From Pseudobutyrivibrio sp. (GTDB taxonomy: Bacteria > Bacillota > Clostridia > Lachnospirales > Lachnospiraceae), in contig JAFYYE010000449.1 of NCBI GenBank assembly GCA_017557715.1, positions 1-8,946 on the forward strand: 8,946 nt of DNA, in the 5' to 3' direction. This document shows positions 7,275 through 8,946 of the stretch, piece by piece. The notes beneath the pieces are model-generated. The model ran no database searches. It was not told the DNA's origin and was given only the letters and a program-made list of their open reading frames with translations. A program made the position numbers and the translations under genes. How positions within the stretch are numbered: the first letter of the stretch is position 1; the number at the start of each line of letters is the position of its first letter.

Positions 7275-7285
7275 TGTGTTAACTT
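7257..7285 (+). promoter_or_regulatory. Candidate promoter of the cobalamin-riboswitch transcript
   Basis: A consensus -35 TTGACA (7257-7262) is followed after 17 bases by a weak TAACTT (7280-7285), with TG at the extended -10 position 7277-7278. Better -10-like hexamers, TAGAAT 7290-7295 and TTTAAT 7295-7300, lie nearby but at poor spacing from this -35. Any of these would start transcription shortly before the riboswitch. The -10 assignment is uncertain. Confidence 0.4.
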
Positions 7286-7308
7286 TTCATAGAATTTAAT
7301 ATGTTTCA

Positions 7309-7485
7309 AAAGATTAGGTGCCTATAGATTTCGTATTTGCGAAGTTGGTATGGGTGAAAAGGGAATCTGGTGAGAATCCAGAGCGAAGCCGTCACTGTGT
7401 TAGGGAGTTTGTATTCATGTCACTGAGTATTGCTTGGGAAGAGAATGCAGACGATGATCGAAGTCAGGAGACCTGCCTATTCTTA
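7309..7485 (+). promoter_or_regulatory. Cobalamin (B12) riboswitch aptamer
   Basis: The B12 box AAGTCAGGAGACCTGCC is intact at 7461-7477. Upstream are the other conserved blocks: AGGTGCC near 7316, AAAAGGGAATCTGGTG with its pairing partner ATCCAGA around 7357-7382, and the GCCGTCACTG segment near 7388-7397. The closing P1 stem pairs AAGATTAGG (7310-7318) with CCTATTCTT (7476-7484) with one mismatch. Such elements bind adenosyl- or related cobalamins in the nascent mRNA and usually shut off B12 synthesis or transport genes. A terminator 52 bases downstream and a cobaltochelatase gene fit that role. The rest of 7255-7597 holds the palindrome, promoter and terminator and no gene. Confidence 0.93.
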
Positions 7486-7536
7486 AATTTATGATTTGCG
7501 GACTTTCGAATCTTAATTCTGAAATTGTGGAATTGA

Positions 7537-7567
7537 GGGTCGCACTATGCGACCCTTTTGATTTTTG
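7537..7567 (+). terminator. Intrinsic terminator acting as riboswitch expression platform
   Basis: GGGTCGC (7537-7543), loop ACTAT, then GCGACCC (7549-7555) form a perfect 7-bp GC-rich stem followed by TTTTGATTTTT. It lies between the B12 aptamer and the start of the chelatase gene, so B12-dependent premature termination is the natural inference. Just upstream CTTAATTC (7512-7519) can pair with GAATTGAG (7530-7537, one wobble), touching the terminator by one base. GCGGAC (7498-7503) is complementary to GTCCGC (7567-7572), bracketing the whole platform. I did not find a convincing strong antiterminator, though GACCT in the B12 box could pair weakly with GGGTC. Confidence 0.85.
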
Positions 7568-7580
7568 TCCGCCTGAAAAA

Positions 7581-7586
7581 TGGAGG
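7581..7586 (+). promoter_or_regulatory. Ribosome binding site of the chelatase gene
   Basis: TGGAGG lies eleven bases before the ATG at 7598, past the riboswitch terminator, so it is exposed when read-through occurs and is not obviously sequestered by the terminator stem. Confidence 0.65.
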
Positions 7587-7597
7587 TATAATAAAAA

Positions 7598-8809
7598 ATG
7601 AAGAAAAAAGTTTTAAGTGTTTTACTTGTTGCGGCTATGTCTTTTAGTATTGTAGCATGTGGAACTAGTGAAGAGGCTAAAACTGAAACAGCCGATTCTA
7701 CAGAAAGCAGTGATGCAGTTTTTGAAGAGCCTAATGGAGATGCAAACGTAAACAGAGCAATGGAAGTAGCAAAATTAATTGATGCAATATATGTTCAGGA
7801 AAGAACAGACGAGACAGATGAGCAGTGCAAGGCTGCAAAGGAAGCATGGGATGCTCTTACAGATGAGGAAAAGGAATTAGTTGAGGGTGAGTTTGCTGAT
7901 CCAGATTATTTCGGAAGAGACACAGGTGATGCATCTAAAGACGATCCTTTAAATCAGGATGATATTGGCGAGAATGAAATTCTCGTTGTCAGCTTTGGTA
8001 CTTCATTTAATGATAGTCGTGCCAAGGATATCGGCGGTATCGAAAAGGCTATCGCAGAGGCTAATCCTGATTGGTCAGTAAGACGTGCTTTTACAGCACA
8101 GATTATCATTAACCACATTCAGGCTCGTGATAATGAGAAGATTGATAATGTAGAGCAGGCTCTTGATAGAGCAGTTGCAAATGGCGTTAAGAATTTAGTT
8201 GTTCAGCCTACACATCTTATGCATGGTGCAGAGTATGATGAGCTTGTGGAGGCAGTTGATTCATACGCAGATAAGTTTGAGTCTGTAAAGATTTCAGAGC
8301 CACTTCTTGGTGAAGTTGGAAAAGATGCTACAGTTATCAATGCAGATAAGGAAGTAGTTGCAAAGGCTATTACAGCAGAGGCTGTTTTTGAAGGTGGTTT
8401 TGAGTCATTAGATGCTGCAGCTGCAGATGGAATCGCTTTTGTATTCATGGGACATGGCACAAGCCATACTGCAAAGGTTACATATTCTCAGATGCAGACA
8501 CAGATGGATAAGCTTGGTTATAAGAATGTATTCATCGGAACTGTAGAAGGTGAGCCAGAAGAGACATCTTGCGAGAACATTATTGAAGCAGTTAAGGCTG
8601 CTGGATATACAAAGGTAGTTCTTAGACCACTCATGGTTGTTGCTGGTGACCACGCAAACAATGACATGGCTGGTGACGACGATGATTCTTGGAAGTCTAT
8701 GTTTGAGGCTGATGGTTCATTCATAGAAATTAATTGCCAGATTAATGGTCTTGGCGGAATTGCAGACGTACAGAAATTATATGTAGAACACATAAAGGAA
8801 GTATTATAA
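7598..8809 (+). CDS. cbiK: CbiK-type cobaltochelatase with lipoprotein signal peptide
   Basis: 403 residues, against roughly 260 for cytoplasmic CbiK. Residues 1-20 form a lipoprotein signal (KKK, hydrophobic core, SIVA) with lipobox cysteine C21. An acidic linker to about 48 follows, then a helical segment (about 50-100, KLIDAI and AWDALTDEEKELV). The chelatase domain spans about 126-403: ILVVSFGTSF 128-137, RRAFTAQIII 162-171, FMGHGTSH 283-290 (H286), GTVEGEPE 314-321 (E317) and VVAGDHANNDMAGDDDDSWK 347-366 (H352). H286, E317 and H352 align with the metal-binding His/Glu/His of Salmonella CbiK. That family inserts Co2+ into sirohydrochlorin in anaerobic B12 synthesis. The export signal implies action outside the membrane, as for periplasmic CbiKP of Desulfovibrio. 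Cobalt scavenging or tetrapyrrole handling are therefore alternatives to cytoplasmic B12 synthesis. The B12 riboswitch upstream supports a cobalt/B12 role. Confidence 0.9.
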   Translation: MKKKVLSVLLVAAMSFSIVACGTSEEAKTETADSTESSDAVFEEPNGDANVNRAMEVAKLIDAIYVQERTDETDEQCKAAKEAWDALTDEEKELVEGEFADPDYFGRDTGDASKDDPLNQDDIGENEILVVSFGTSFNDSRAKDIGGIEKAIAEANPDWSVRRAFTAQIIINHIQARDNEKIDNVEQALDRAVANGVKNLVVQPTHLMHGAEYDELVEAVDSYADKFESVKISEPLLGEVGKDATVINADKEVVAKAITAEAVFEGGFESLDAAAADGIAFVFMGHGTSHTAKVTYSQMQTQMDKLGYKNVFIGTVEGEPEETSCENIIEAVKAAGYTKVVLRPLMVVAGDHANNDMAGDDDDSWKSMFEADGSFIEINCQINGLGGIADVQKLYVEHIKEVL

Positions 8810-8810
8810 G

Positions 8811-8946
8811 ATGAGAAATAAGTTTTTAGCATTAGCATTGGTATTATCACTTTCAGCAGCTTTTGTAGGTTGCGGTAACAAGGCTGAGGAGGCTCAGGTA
8901 CAAGAGCCAATTACTGAGACAACAACTGAAGAAGTAGCAAAGGAAG
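8811..8946 (+). CDS. Second lipoprotein, N-terminal part only (partial)
   Basis: This is the first 45 residues of a gene cut off by the window end. MRNK, a hydrophobic stretch and the lipobox FVGC with C21 form a lipoprotein signal peptide. A Glu/Thr-rich linker (ITETTTEEVAKE) like that of the preceding chelatase follows. No functional domain is reached, so function is unknown. The ATG comes one base after the cbiK TAA, with AAGGAA at 8795-8800 inside cbiK as ribosome binding site. The gene is therefore very probably in the same B12-controlled operon. A substrate-binding protein or a partner of the surface chelatase would fit the context, but that is inference. Confidence 0.8.
   Translation, partial: MRNKFLALALVLSLSAAFVGCGNKAEEAQVQEPITETTTEEVAKE

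Noticed and set aside
8203..8910. Overlapping minus-strand frames opposite the chelatase gene
   Set aside because: They mirror the conserved CbiK coding region, have no ribosome binding site and resemble no family.

Overview
The window looks like chromosomal DNA of an AT-rich, low-GC Gram-positive anaerobe, most likely a Lachnospiraceae-type Clostridium relative (Butyrivibrio / Pseudobutyrivibrio / Roseburia-like). The reasons are its codon use, its GGAG-type ribosome binding sites, the YitT-family membrane protein, the Tet(M)-like GTPase fused to a NYN nuclease, and the lipoprotein cobaltochelatase behind a cobalamin riboswitch. This placement rests on recognising protein families, not on a database search. 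All genes lie on the + strand.

Region 1 (1-4983) is a tight translation-centred operon. The 3' end of argS overlaps by one base a RsmF-type 16S rRNA m5C methyltransferase. That gene overlaps by four bases a YitT-family membrane protein. After 14 bases (20 if the internal start is used) comes an EF-G/Tet(M)-like translation GTPase with a C-terminal Rae1/YacP-like NYN ribonuclease domain. A long AT-rich hairpin with a U-tract (4988-5040) closes the unit. The GTPase-nuclease fusion is the most interesting object in the window: it joins a module that should dock at the ribosomal A site to a module whose stand-alone relative cuts mRNA in the A site.

Region 2 (5098-7254) is a PAS-GGDEF-EAL-PAS cyclic-di-GMP protein split by a single in-frame TAG at 6454-6456, inside the EAL domain. 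The frame stays open on both sides and all EAL catalytic motifs are present if the TAG is ignored. The GGDEF signature is degenerate (GSDHF), so the intact form would most likely be a phosphodiesterase.

Region 3 (7255-8946) starts with a perfect 19-bp palindrome containing a TTGACA hexamer. A cobalamin riboswitch with a complete B12 box follows, then a strong intrinsic terminator. Behind it is a CbiK-type cobaltochelatase with a lipoprotein signal peptide. One base after its stop begins a second lipoprotein gene that runs off the window. This reads as a B12-repressed, extracytoplasmic cobalt/tetrapyrrole unit.

No tRNA, rRNA, CRISPR array, insertion sequence or origin was seen.
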